Below, one piece after another: positions 1-12,378 of a DNA stretch of 64,000 bases. Location: NCBI RefSeq assembly GCF_000143415.4, contig NW_003314264.1, positions 4,091,229 through 4,155,228 of the forward strand, written 5' to 3'. The position numbers and the translations under genes were made by a program. Every line of letters begins with the position of its first letter. Positions within the stretch are counted from its first letter, which is position 1. This DNA is from Selaginella moellendorffii. Taxonomy: Eukaryota > Streptophyta > Lycopodiopsida > Selaginellales > Selaginellaceae. The notes beneath the pieces were generated by a model. It had not been told where the DNA came from. It did no database searches and saw only the letters and a program-made list of their open reading frames with translations.

Positions 1-435
1 GTCCTGATTAGGAAATCGTCTTTAAACGTATCACGTCGAATGGAAACACTTACCGGATCAGCAAAGAGGTTGTAAAGAAACGGCTGAACATCCTCGAGCT
101 TATCTGGACCACCAAGATTTAGCAGCAACACGCCTAGCTTGTCTCCTGGTTCGTTGTAAACACTTGCTTGCTCCGAAGTAAGCACTCCGGGACTACTGGT
201 ACTCGAGCAACAAACTTCTATCGATCGCCGAGAAAGGGCGAACGCCTGCTTTGCCCCGCTTGACAGCCCACACCTCCGCTGAAAATGATAGTTCGATCCA
301 AGTCGAATGTGCTTTGGCGACGTATCAAAGAGTGGCTCGCAGCTCAGGTTATGTGATGGCGAGGGAATAGACCTGAAAGTCTTGAGTCTTGAGAAGAAAA
401 AGATAGAAATGACTAGCTTACCTGTGAGCCAGCAT
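1..435 (-). CDS. FC: Ferrochelatase, plastid-targeted (5' end only)
   Basis: Ferrochelatase inserts Fe2+ into protoporphyrin IX, the last step of heme synthesis, in plastids of plants. The reverse strand reads an exon ending in [10 protein letters not shown] ... [11 protein letters not shown], the family's conserved N-terminal block. I place the start at 435 (MLAHRS...): exon 1 is 435-422, a phase-2 intron follows (421-373), exon 2 is 372-54, and exon 3 opens with Asp at 3-1 after a 50-bp intron (GTAAGTG ... CAG). The joined frame gives 111 codons with no stop. The first roughly 75 residues are rich in Ser, Arg and His and poor in acidic residues, as expected for a chloroplast transit peptide. 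The catalytic His and Glu lie beyond the left edge. An upstream ORF at 708-523 was considered as an alternative first exon, but its splice would be poorer. The family call is firm; the exact start is likely. Confidence 0.9.
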
Positions 436-870
436 CGTGACGAGCTCGAAATTTCAAATCGAATGACGATCCCTGAAGCTCTGGCGAAAATCTAGACGCT
501 ACCTGCGAAAGAAGAGCGATTGTCAGCTCGATCGGGCCGCTAGAACACTGAAGAACACAGAAATAAGCACGAATTCGCTTCTACCTGGAGAGTGCTCGAT
601 CGGATCGGGAATACAGCGATCTTGAAGGCGATCGATCGATATTTCGCGAAGCCAGCCCTGAAATGCGGCTCTTTGAGCGGCACCGCCTTCGACCAAACTC
701 TTCCCCACTAGTCAACACGCGGACTCTTCTCTAAACCCTACTCTAATGGTACCTTTTCTTGCAAGGCAAGTAGAATGCTAAGTACTTTAGGGCTCGTGAG
801 GAGGAAGAGACGAGCAATGGCATTCTTCCTGTAGCTAGGGCAGAGGGCAAGGTTGATCGATCGAGCGAGG
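436..870. other. Shared upstream region of ferrochelatase (-) and the STMP1-like gene (+)
   Basis: This 435-bp stretch separates two divergent start codons and must hold both promoters and 5' UTRs. GATCGATCGATA occurs near 630-641. No P1BS, G-box or convincing TATA box was noticed. Confidence 0.5.
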
Positions 871-1041
871 ATGCTGGGGATTTTCAGGACCTCCTTTTCA
901 TTCACGGCGGGCACACTGGTGGGGATTTACATTGCCCAGAACTACGATGTCCCAAACATCGAGAAGCTGTTTAGAAGCACAATGGATCGAGCCAAGGAGT
1001 ATGAGGAAGCGTACCGACGGCGCGGCAGTGGCAAGGAGTGA
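871..1041 (+). CDS. STMP1-like mitochondrial microprotein (DUF4535 family)
   Basis: A 56-residue intronless protein. It contains the signature LVGIYIAQNYDVPNI shared by animal STMP1 and its plant relatives: a short N-terminal hydrophobic helix (about residues 3-24), the invariant AQNY-(D/N)-(V/I)-PN, then a basic and acidic tail. Family members are single-pass inner-mitochondrial-membrane proteins associated with respiratory complexes in animals; the plant role is poorly known. The ATG at 871 is used because upstream in-frame codons give only a TTG, and because the protein then begins directly at the conserved region. It is transcribed away from ferrochelatase. Confidence 0.85.
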   Translation: MLGIFRTSFSFTAGTLVGIYIAQNYDVPNIEKLFRSTMDRAKEYEEAYRRRGSGKE

Positions 1042-1124
1042 TTGATCGATCCTAAAGAGTGGTAGAGATGGTTTCTACAAATTTAAAGAATTCTCATGAA
1101 GTTTTGGATGGAGTTTTCTCCTTC

Positions 1125-1436
1125 CTAGTTCTTTCTTTTGGGGTTGCTCTTGGGCTTATTCCGTGAATTCGATGCAGGGCTGTTGTAGTCATTGACAAAC
1201 GCAGCTAGTAACTTTCGAGCTCCTGGTGGTTTGATGAAATCGAATGATAGCTCTCCAGTAGCTCCATCGACAATCCCAGAAGCATAAACTTGATCGTCAC
1301 TCGTGACGCCTGGAAAGAAGCAGCAGGAAGAATGTAAGTATCAAGTATCTCTTTCTCGATCGATTCACTTACCTTGAGTGATCACAAATGCGATCGCCTG
1401 AAAGAGGATGATCACTGCGATTGCCCTCGCATTCAT
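1125..1436 (-). CDS. Small secreted protein with a C-terminal Asp-Tyr motif
   Basis: A two-exon gene: exon 1 1436-1373, intron 1372-1310, exon 2 1309-1125, together 82 residues in one frame. The N-terminus MNARAIAVIILFQAIAFVIT is a good signal peptide. The rest is small and hydrophilic. It ends in a basic tail that starts with DYNSP, 21 residues before the stop, with a final KRKN. Asp-Tyr is the site recognised by tyrosylprotein sulfotransferase in plant peptide hormones (RGF/GOLVEN, CIF, PSK), and Pro five residues into the motif is also seen in RGF peptides; the rest of those consensus sequences is absent. I do not recognise a family. A secreted peptide precursor is a plausible reading, not shown. 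Confidence 0.6.
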
Positions 1437-1775
1437 CTTGGTTCTCACTCATCCCACGGCCCTCTCCTCGAATTTAAAGAACTTCCTTGTCTCGCAAAGT
1501 CAACCTCGCAAATTCATGCCATGATCAATCCTAGAATCGAGCACTCGGTGGATTCTCGCAATAGCTGGTAACCGTGTGTCATTGACTTCCCAAGATATTC
1601 ACACTCGTGGGTCAAAGCCCGGGGATGAAAACCTCGTCCGTAACAGTTAAAAAACGATTTTCTACCACTGATCCAATGGTGGCGATGACGAATGGCCTAT
1701 GTCACGACCTCCGCCCAAAAATACTGGAAGATAAGATGAAGACAAAGGCGTTGTTTCTTCCCCGGATTATAAGCA

Positions 1776-1783
1776 CACGTGTC
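1776..1783. promoter_or_regulatory. G-box/ABRE (CACGTGTC)
   Basis: CACGTGTC is the core bound by bZIP and bHLH factors in light- and abscisic-acid-responsive promoters. It lies about 480 bp upstream of the S40 start codon and 340 bp upstream of the minus-strand secreted-protein gene, so either could use it. Confidence 0.4.
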
Positions 1784-1852
1784 AGTAGCAGCTGGGTGCC
1801 ACGCACGCACGCATGTGACACGAGGGCTGCCGTACGTGCGATTCGTGGCTTT

Positions 1853-1860
1853 TAGGGTTT
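1853..1860 (+). promoter_or_regulatory. Telobox-like TAGGGTTT
   Basis: TAGGGTTT matches the plant telobox, common near transcription starts of growth-related genes. It sits about 400 bp upstream of the S40 ATG; function is inferred from the motif only. Confidence 0.3.
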
Positions 1861-2259
1861 AAGGGCGTCGCCAATTCGCCAGCGGTGGAAGAGCGCCAGG
1901 ACAGTGGAGTAGTGGGATTTGGATCGATCGCTGGATCCATTTTGGATCGATTGGGCGCCAGGAGGGCAAAATCTCGCTCACAGGTTTGTGTTTCGATTCA
2001 TCCAGCCGCGAGGAGGTGGAAAGAATTGGCAAGAGCGAGAGGAAGAAGAAGCAAAACAAAAAAAAAAAAAAAATTATCAGGCGCATCGACGGTTTTGATC
2101 GCCCTTGCATTTAGCTAGAGGCGGTTTCTTCCTCTCTCGCGGTGGTTTCCAAGAATCAAGATAGGTTTGGGGGAAGTTCTAGCTAGCGCTAGCGAGGATT
2201 TTGGGGAGCTGGAGCTGTGATCGATCGATAATCTACCGACAGGCGCTCTGGATCGCCAG

Positions 2260-3033
2260 ATGATGGCTAGGGTTGGGAGAGCCGATGCGCTCGCCGCCCA
2301 GCGCGAGGGGATCTCCAGCCTGAGCAGCGTGATCAGGGATCACCGGATGGCAATGGGAAGCACCAGCCGGCGGGACAGGCTCCTGGGCGTGAATTCCTCG
2401 CTGGATTTCAATGGGAGCTCGAGCGAAGCTAGCGAATTCAAGGAAGAGGATGTCTGGGGGATTGTTCCAGCGGCGGTGGAGCGCAGCAAATCCTCGCTGA
2501 GCTTGGAGGACGTGGTGTCGGATCACCATTCCACCTCCAGCTTGGTGGGATCGTCGGGCAAGCGCGGCCTTGCGCTGGATTACTCCTCTGGAGCTCTCGG
2601 CCTCTCCTCGATCGCTCGCAGCAGCTCCACTGCTTCTTCCGGCGGTGGAGGCGGGCGAGTGACATCGGCGTCGAGGATGATCCCGCAGAGGGTGGCGGGC
2701 TCCGGTGTTGGTGGCGGCGGCGGCGGAAAGGCGGCGATCCAGCACCAATCCGCGCCAGTGAACGTCCTGGACTGGTCGAGGATCCTCGGCAGCAAGAACA
2801 AGGATCGCTCCTCCGGCAATTTTGGAGAGGATGGAACCGCTGGTGGCGTGGTCGACGATCTAGAGGATGATGAAGACGAGAATTTCTCGGTGGAGAAGCT
2901 CCCTCCTCACGAGCTCGTCGCGAGGAGCCAGACCACCACCTTCTCGGTATTCGAGGGCGCCGGGAGGACGCTCAAAGGCCGGGATTTGAGCCGCGTGAGG
3001 AATGCCGTGCTCAAGCAAACGGGCTTCCTCTAG
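2260..3033 (+). CDS. S40/DUF584 senescence-regulator family protein
   Basis: A single-exon protein of 257 residues. Family landmarks are in order: FKEEDVWG near residue 62, SAPVNVLDWSRI near 163, an acidic patch DDLEDDEDE near 200, LPPHELVAR near 214, and the C-terminal GRTLKGRDLSRVRNAVLKQ followed by TGFL. S40 proteins are nuclear and change during leaf senescence and dark or ABA treatment; no enzymatic activity is known. Gly and Ser homopolymers fill the linker. The gene starts with two ATGs in tandem; I take the first. It lies head to tail with NADP-malic enzyme. Confidence 0.88.
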   Translation: MMARVGRADALAAQREGISSLSSVIRDHRMAMGSTSRRDRLLGVNSSLDFNGSSSEASEFKEEDVWGIVPAAVERSKSSLSLEDVVSDHHSTSSLVGSSGKRGLALDYSSGALGLSSIARSSSTASSGGGGGRVTSASRMIPQRVAGSGVGGGGGGKAAIQHQSAPVNVLDWSRILGSKNKDRSSGNFGEDGTAGGVVDDLEDDEDENFSVEKLPPHELVARSQTTTFSVFEGAGRTLKGRDLSRVRNAVLKQTGFL

Positions 3034-3742
3034 ACCTCTTCCTCCATCGCCCAAGAACACAAGAAAAAAAAAAAAAAAAAACCCGAAAACAAGAGAAGAA
3101 AACAAACAAAAAGAATTGGAGCTGTCTAGAGCTCATCGATAATTCATCGTTTTTTGAGAGATCAATCTCATCAATGATTTCAATCACACAAGATTTACAT
3201 TCTATCCTTATTTGCCATGTCAGAAGAGATTGGAACCAATTCCTTTTGGATTTCTGGCTGGCACTGGCGAAAGCAAGATCCTCCACGGAACCTCGACGAA
3301 TATTCTGATTCTCGAATATGCTTGGACAGGAATATGCCCGACACGGGAAATGCGCGTGAATATACAGGTAGCATGTTGGTGGCATATGCCGTCGGAATAT
3401 TTTTGGCCGGGCTGCGTTTCCCGCCCACGATAATAGCGCGTTGTACTTTTTGGAAGAAGGTAGCGGCGTTACCTAGTTGACGGAGACCACTGTGCTGTGA
3501 GTGTAAAAGATTTTCTTCGTCTCCACAGAAGCTTCTCTCTTCTCTGCGCTTTGGCCGCCGTCGTTGACGCCCGGGCTGGGGTTTTTGGTCGCGACGCCGC
3601 GGCTTGATCCCCTTAAAGTGCGATCTCTGTGCGCTCTGGGGCGGCAAGATCCCCTTCTTGTGGATCCATCGATCGATAAATTTCCAGCGCTTGCCTTGGA
3701 TCGCATTGCATTGTGCTTCTTGTGCTTGATTTTGATTCGGCA
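3034..3742. other. S40 3' region and NADP-malic enzyme promoter
   Basis: A 709-bp intergenic stretch. It begins with a poly(A) run (about 3064-3080) downstream of S40 and contains the P1BS cluster listed separately. Overlapping ORFs on both strands (3195-3743, 3217-3480) have no recognisable content. Confidence 0.6.
3298..3389. promoter_or_regulatory. Cluster of five P1BS (GNATATNC) sites
   Basis: GNATATNC, the near-palindromic site of PHR1-type MYB-CC factors, occurs at 3298-3305 (GAATATTC), 3314-3321 and 3330-3337 (both GAATATGC), 3358-3365 (GAATATAC) and 3382-3389 (GCATATGC). The sites lie 354-445 bp upstream of the NADP-malic enzyme ATG. Chance would give far less than one in 92 bp. P1BS binding is established for angiosperm PHR1; its use here is inference. 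Confidence 0.6.
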
Positions 3743-6548
<2,806 letters not shown>

Positions 6549-7846
6549 TAAACCATGAAACGTATCACACTTTCCCTGCACTTATATAGAACGGGGAAAT
6601 TTTATCATGTGATTTTCTTATGAACCATAGTAAATCCTGAGGTGTGATTTTTATCTGGAGGAAGCTCAAGCGTATAGTAGTAAATGTTACAGTACACATC
6701 CGATGAGCGTGTGTGTTGTACTTTTGTTTTTCTTACCACAACGGTAACTAAGTAACGGGTGAAATGGAGCTAGATCTCCAATGATCTAGTTTTACATTCT
6801 TTTCTCACACACCACACCACACTTGAGTGTCGGGTTCAATTCCTTTGCACGCAACATAGAGACGTTGACACTAAATTGCACACAGACACCACTTCCGTGC
6901 GCTCTTTTCTTTCTGTGATGCAGTGTTTCGTACTTTGTGACTTGACCTCTGGGCGATAAGCTAAGCTCCATCGATTAAACGCCAAAAAAAGAGAGAGAGA
7001 GAGCTCTGTTTCTGGCTGTTACATTCTTTCTTTCGAGGTTCTTCGTTGGGATTCATCATAGCTTCGACTTCTTCTTCTTCTTCTTCTCCTGCTAGATCTG
7101 TGCTTTGCTCTTTCATCTTCTTACGCTTTCCACAAGAGTGGACGAAAGGGTGATTGCGATCACTGCCGGCCGCTACATCTTTTCCTCCTTTTTCTTCTTT
7201 GCCGCTTGCAATCACTCCTCGCTCGCGCGCCTAGAGACGCAGCTCATCGAGCACGGCAACATGAGTGCTCCACCCGCAGTGGACTCCAACCGGACGAGAT
7301 GAAACCAAGAGTTACCTCGCATCGGCAGCAAGAAAATCACCGCGCGGAGATCCAGGGGCGATCAGTATAAGTAAGCTTTGCTGTGATCTTGTCCATCTCT
7401 GTGCCTGCGTGTGCGTTCCTTGTCTTGCAGCGGCTTCCCATAACCGGGCTTGAGATCCATCGCGAGAGGGGAAAGCTGGCTGCCGCTCGGAGGAAGAAGG
7501 CGGCACCGCAGTCGAGGAGCAAAGCCTCTGTTTCTTTAATCTTCTGTGAAGGTACATTTTTGTTTCTGCATTGGATTCCTTTGCCTGTCTGCCTGTGAGA
7601 GCTGCAATACGTGCTTTCAAAGAGACCTCAAGGCTGGACAGCAGTCTCTCTTCCAGAGTGAAGCGAAGATATGATACTCTGCTTTGTTGGTTCTTGTTGT
7701 TTCTCTCTATGCCTCTTCCTAGGCTCGATGCCGAGGGACGTACCAAGGTGAGAAGCGCGAGAGAACCAAGCGTGTGCTGCTAGAAGCTGTGCAATCGCCG
7801 GGAGGTTCGTGTCTCTTTTAAGTGATCTCCGAAACGTCTTTCGAGG
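6549..7846. other. Intergenic; 5' region of the LRR gene
   Basis: About 1.3 kb without a convincing gene. It has CT-rich microsatellite runs near 6991-7005 and 7067-7090. From about 7525 onward the sequence is closely repeated at 12379 onward, so the LRR gene's upstream part belongs to the duplicated segment. GT-AG pairs around 7373-7430 and 7550-7850 suggest a spliced 5' UTR, not resolved. Confidence 0.4.
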
Positions 7847-9151
7847 ATGACTACCTGCAGAGAAGAAATGGCAGTAGCAGCCCACCTTCTAGATTCACCG
7901 GGGAGGAAATCCAGGCAACCAGGTGCAGCACAGACAAAGATTCTAGTAGCGTTTCTTCACATGACTTCCATTCTGGTCCAGCAAACATCGGCTCTCCTGT
8001 GGCTGGACTCGTTGGAAGTTCGGGCTCTAAACGACATCCGGAGCAGCCTCCGCGACCTCCCTGGCTCGAACTTCCTGGCGAGCTGGGATTTCTCGCACGA
8101 CCCCTGCAGCAGCTTCAAGGGGGTGGTGTGCTGGTCGATCGGAGGCGTCAACCACGTAACCATGCTCAGCCTTGGCAGCGGGATCGCAGGGACTCCGGGA
8201 CTAGCAGGAACTCTGAGCCCATCGCTGGGGAAGCTCACGTACCTCCGGAGCTTGGCGCTCGTCCCGGGACAAGTCCACGGTTGCATCCCAGACAGCATCG
8301 CCGGCCTCAAGGACCTCCAGTTCATCGGCCTCGCCAACAATCGCCTCTCGGGCTCGCTCCCATCGTCCTTCTCCGAGCTGTGCAGCGTCCAAGGCTTGGA
8401 CGTGAGCTACAACGCTTTGACGGGGAGTCTACCGGAGGGGGTGGCGAAGCTCCCGAATCTCAACACGCTGACGCTCTCGCACAACTCCATGTCGGGTGCG
8501 CTGCCGCTCTTCTCGGCCCCGCTAATCCACCTCGACCTCCAGAGGAACGGCTTCACGGGGCCGATCCCCTCGCTGCCAGGAACTCTGGAGTATCTATCGC
8601 TTGCTAAGAACTGCCTCACGGGGACGATCCAGGGGATGGCTACCCTGCAGCGCCTGGCGTTCCTCGACCTGAGCTTCAACCAGTTCACCGGAGGCATCCC
8701 ACCAGAGATCTTCGGCTTCCGGATCAGCAACCTCCTCCTCCAGCGCAACCAGCTCTCGGGGCCGGTCCAGGTTCTAACATCGCCCTCCAGGCATGCAACC
8801 ACGTCCTTCACAGGCATCCCAGCGATGGTAGATCTCAGCTACAATTGCCTCACGGGGCAGGCTCCCGCGGGGCTGGCATTCGCGCAGAAGCTCTTCCTCA
8901 ACAACAATCGCTTCTCCGGGGCGGTGCCGCAGGAGTTTGTGGACGCCATGGTGTTCGGGGACCTCCAGGTCTTGTACCTCCAGCACAACTACATCGCCAA
9001 CATCAACCTGGCGTCCACCATCCCGCTGCCAACTACATGCACATTTTGCATCCAGTACAATTGCCTCAGCCCGCCGCAGCAGTCGTCGTGTCCATTCAAC
9101 GTCGGGAGACAAGCGTCCAGGCCGATGACCCAGTGCTCCACCTTCCACTGA
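7847..9151 (+). CDS. Leucine-rich-repeat protein without kinase domain
   Basis: A 434-residue intronless frame. Residues about 30-55 are a hydrophobic signal or anchor segment. A plant LRR N-cap follows (ALNDIRSSLRDLPGSNFLAS, then WDFSHDPC and a paired Cys), and then about ten LRRs of the LxxLxLxxNxLxGxIP type. It ends in a Cys-rich C-cap (CTFCIQYNCLSPPQQSSC) with no transmembrane helix or kinase. The architecture matches secreted or cell-wall LRR proteins such as the PII-2-like group; ligand binding or protein scaffolding is the usual role. Alternative in-frame ATGs are at 7868 and 7961; the hydrophobic stretch lies just before and around 7961, so the longer forms are needed for a good signal. 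A decayed copy lies 4.7 kb downstream. Confidence 0.8.
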   Translation: MTTCREEMAVAAHLLDSPGRKSRQPGAAQTKILVAFLHMTSILVQQTSALLWLDSLEVRALNDIRSSLRDLPGSNFLASWDFSHDPCSSFKGVVCWSIGGVNHVTMLSLGSGIAGTPGLAGTLSPSLGKLTYLRSLALVPGQVHGCIPDSIAGLKDLQFIGLANNRLSGSLPSSFSELCSVQGLDVSYNALTGSLPEGVAKLPNLNTLTLSHNSMSGALPLFSAPLIHLDLQRNGFTGPIPSLPGTLEYLSLAKNCLTGTIQGMATLQRLAFLDLSFNQFTGGIPPEIFGFRISNLLLQRNQLSGPVQVLTSPSRHATTSFTGIPAMVDLSYNCLTGQAPAGLAFAQKLFLNNNRFSGAVPQEFVDAMVFGDLQVLYLQHNYIANINLASTIPLPTTCTFCIQYNCLSPPQQSSCPFNVGRQASRPMTQCSTFH

Positions 9152-12100
9152 GACCATGTAATTGCCATATAGAAAAAAAGGCTTTACGAAAGTGGTGGCA
9201 ATAAATTGTAACTCTTAGATTGAACCGTGGAATTAGAACTCAAAGCAACTACAAAGTAGTAAACTCAATTAAGTTTGTATGTAAGCTGAGTTTGTATTCA
9301 ACTGGAGCCACTCCTTGAAAAAATTGTGCTCCAAACAAGCAACATTACATTAGATCTCAAAATGTCCATGCAACTCCTCATACCATTTTTTCTGCTAGCT
9401 TATCCAACTCCTAGATAACCACACACTTTGAAGAATGCATCACTAAAGCCAAGGATGGATCAATCCATATATCTAAATAGTTAACATATATCAGACAGAC
9501 ACGATGTATGTCTTATGGAAGAAGAAGAATTTGAAGCACATTGCAGCAACAATAGATATTACAAACTTTTGCTTTACACCAGTGAATAGCCAAGATTGAA
9601 AGCCTGTAGGAGCACCAAGTATATGATGATAGTGTGTTTCAAATGTAGATATTGAATTCAAAGCTAACTCTAAAAACTTGTTCAAAACCACTATTCTTTC
9701 TTCCTTTGTTATCACTTGATCTTTTCCTATAAGGCCATAAGATAAGAAGCCATATGATCTTTCTATCTAGCTCACCATTTCAAAACTAGCAAATTCCATA
9801 TACTAGTCCCCAAGAGGCTGTCTATTGGGATGTTGTAGAGGACACTTATGGCTTAGCCAAGTGTTTCAAAAGAGGTAAAATATGGCATTTAGGATTGCTA
9901 AAATGCTCAAAACTTAAAACTTTTGTGGTTCTTATATTGATAAACTGTAAGACACAAATCCATAAGTCTCAAAATAGAGTTAATATGGGAGGAAGTATAA
10001 CACATTTAAATTAAAATCTCTAGCTTAAAAAGTTTAAAATGGGAGTGAAATTTCTAAAGAAGTGCTCAAAGAATGAGTATGAATTGATTAATAGATGAAT
10101 CTTTAGAAAAAGGATAATAAATAAGTCTTTAGATTAACACGTGGCAAGTATAGTGATATGAGATTAAAATTCTAGAACCCAAAAACTTGAAATAAAGCAA
10201 TGTCAACATCTCAGTGTACCAGAAAACCAAGTGTTTAAAATGTCAAAGGCCAAACATATTCAAGGTTCAATATATTTGGATTTATAGTGGGGTGAAATAC
10301 TAAAGCAATCATTTCTCAAACCCTAGGGGGTTTAGTAGAAAGAAAATTCAAAAGGAATTATACCCGGGAAGTAATATAAACATTAAAGAACATAACTAAA
10401 TTGAAGATAGACAAGTGGAATGACTTAGAGAAATATTCAAAAGTTGACTCTAGCTATTGGGATATTAAATGGTCAATATTTTTAATTCAAATGTGGGTGG
10501 CATTATTTATTAGGATACTTTGTGTTTTATTGAAACTTTGCTCTAGCCATGTGGCTAAAACACTCTAATGGTGAAAAGTGGGGAAAGTACTCACAAAACT
10601 TGAATTATGCTGTAATGTTTCGAAATGCATCCCAAAATCTCTAAAATCCTAAAGATTAGTGGGTTTACTAAACAGGCTTCAAAACCCTAATTTAGTGTCA
10701 ATGTTGGTAAACACTACTATGTATGAAGAATAAAGGACATTAAAGGGTGGTATTCCCCATGGACAAATGGTTTAGTCTTGAGGAGACAGGATTATAAATA
10801 GTTTTGGAATAGCATAAGAGGTTAGTATGTTAATGCTACCTTAGATACATAAAATACATAAAATACAAAGTTAGTGCGGTTTTGAAATCACCTAGGGTTA
10901 CCTCAAATTGGGATGAAGACTTATTAAGGTTGATTGAGACTCTTCCAGGTGGTCAAAAGTATGATTAATTGACTTAAAGCTACTCAATGGCCAAGGATGA
11001 AATCCTGTTGATTATGAATATTAGCATTAAATCTTGATTACAAATGGATAGAGAATATTTTAATAGGAGAAAACCACACCTTATAAGATCCATATCATTT
11101 ATATAAGGTGTGACCAAGTGGATAGGAATATATCCTAAAACTTGGTTAGGTATAGTAATATTTATAAAATGTAATTATTAAGGTAAAATATTTCATCATG
11201 TTACTAAAGAAAATAAGAATAACTTCTCAATGGGGAATGGCTTTGTGGCAAGGATAACATTTGAAGATTTGTCCAGTTGGGATATTTATCTATTATTTCA
11301 CAATAGAAAGAGCACCAAGAGTATCCACTTTTTATTCAGTTTAGAGTTGTTAGTGTGACAAATAATACAACAATGCTAGGACAAGAGTTTGAGGCCACTG
11401 TAAGAATATTTATATTTTTTTAGAGCCTAGACTAACTGGAATTGTAGCTTAGCTCTAGAGTTAGAGAAACTAACTGGTTTCATTAAACTGCAGGTCAAAA
11501 AACACTAATAGGTAGTGTGGCTCACTTTTCTTGATCCCTTCCTCTCTTTAACTAACTTTTTCAGCTTGCCCCCTTTTCTCTGTTTTTCTTCTTTGGAGAT
11601 ATTACGACTAACCAGATTGCAGGCCACAATCTTGGTAGTAGATGCTACTGTAGATATCCATTCCCTACAACAAGAGAAATGTGTTACAAAGCAAGTAGTC
11701 TCCGCTAAAATTCCTAGAAATCAAGTCAAGCTTTCTCTATTGTTCTAAAAGGATTTCCTGTAATGCATTCTTTTGACACAATTAAACAGGATGTGATTAA
11801 TGCTAATACATTTACTGAGCTATTGATAGATTAAATGCAACTCCAACTTCTAACTCAGTGGATATCTCACATTGTCTAGAAATGTACTTTCTTATTTCTT
11901 ATTGTATAAGAAAGAAAACTAAGTGGAGACTGGTTTTGTTCGTGGAGAAAATATGGAGCTTGGTCGTGATTCTGACATATGGGGCCAGGTGAAACAAAAA
12001 CTTTGTTTATTCTTCTCTAGTTTTGACTTGTGAATCGTATAGGTGAAATATATCTTCAAGTTCATGAGAGCTCTGGCTTTGATGCTGGAAGTCTACCATG

Positions 12101-12378
12101 TTGATTTGCTCTCCACTTCCAACATTTGAGTTAAAGGTTGAGCTCATCAGCTTGAATGTTACTATTATTCAAACCAGCTTGGACAGTGATGAGAACCAGT
12201 TGAGACAACCGTTTTAGTTGGAATTTTACTTGCATTTGTTTCTCATTAAAAGCAAAGGCAAGCACAAAGATTTCGAAGTAGAATGAGAAAGTTTTAAAAG
12301 GACTAGCTTATGGCTAGGAGAATAAATCTCTACAATGTTGCGTCGGATGTCTGCAATTGCAAGTAACTTCTTGGCAAA
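9152..12378. other. AT-rich spacer between the LRR gene and its decayed copy
   Basis: 3.2 kb with no ORF showing family features and low GC compared with flanking genes. It contains one arm of an inverted degenerate repeat (9411-9715) and scattered short runs reminiscent of decayed coding DNA near 11940-12120. The composition suggests old, eroded transposable-element DNA, but no LTR or terminal repeat could be defined. Confidence 0.4.
9411..9715 (-). repeat. Degenerate inverted repeat, left arm
   Basis: Read on the minus strand this segment resembles 13490-13800 on the plus strand: shared blocks include ATAGTGGTT, the GGTGCT...GGCT region, AAGCA(A/G)AAGTT, CA(T/C)ACATCCTG-like and ATTGATCCATCCTTG. 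The minus frame reads a 74-codon stretch ending in TYIVSV. It may be an eroded fragment of an unknown gene or element. The alignment was made by eye. Confidence 0.4.

Larger units (their letters stand above)
1437..2259. other. Intergenic and S40 promoter/5' UTR
   Basis: No gene was recognised here; short ORFs at 1607-1855 and 1885-2118 lack start context and family features. The stretch carries an ABRE/G-box, a telobox-like element and a poly(A) run at about 2057-2073, and probably contains the S40 promoter and leader. Confidence 0.5.

Noticed and set aside
523-708. Minus-strand ORF (MGKSLVEGG...) as first exon of ferrochelatase
   Set aside because: Joining it in frame needs a poor acceptor, while the model starting at 435 uses standard splice sites and gives a good transit peptide.
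2233-2819. Minus-strand ORFs across the S40 gene
   Set aside because: Antisense of a GC-rich low-complexity coding region; Arg/Pro-rich with no recognisable domain.
6826-6845. GGGTTCAATTCC resembling a tRNA T-loop
   Set aside because: No matching acceptor stem, D-arm or anticodon arm in the 60-70 bases upstream.
7822-8607. Plus-strand ORF of 261 codons overlapping the LRR gene
   Set aside because: Wrong frame of the LRR coding region; Pro/Arg/Gln-rich with no LRRs.
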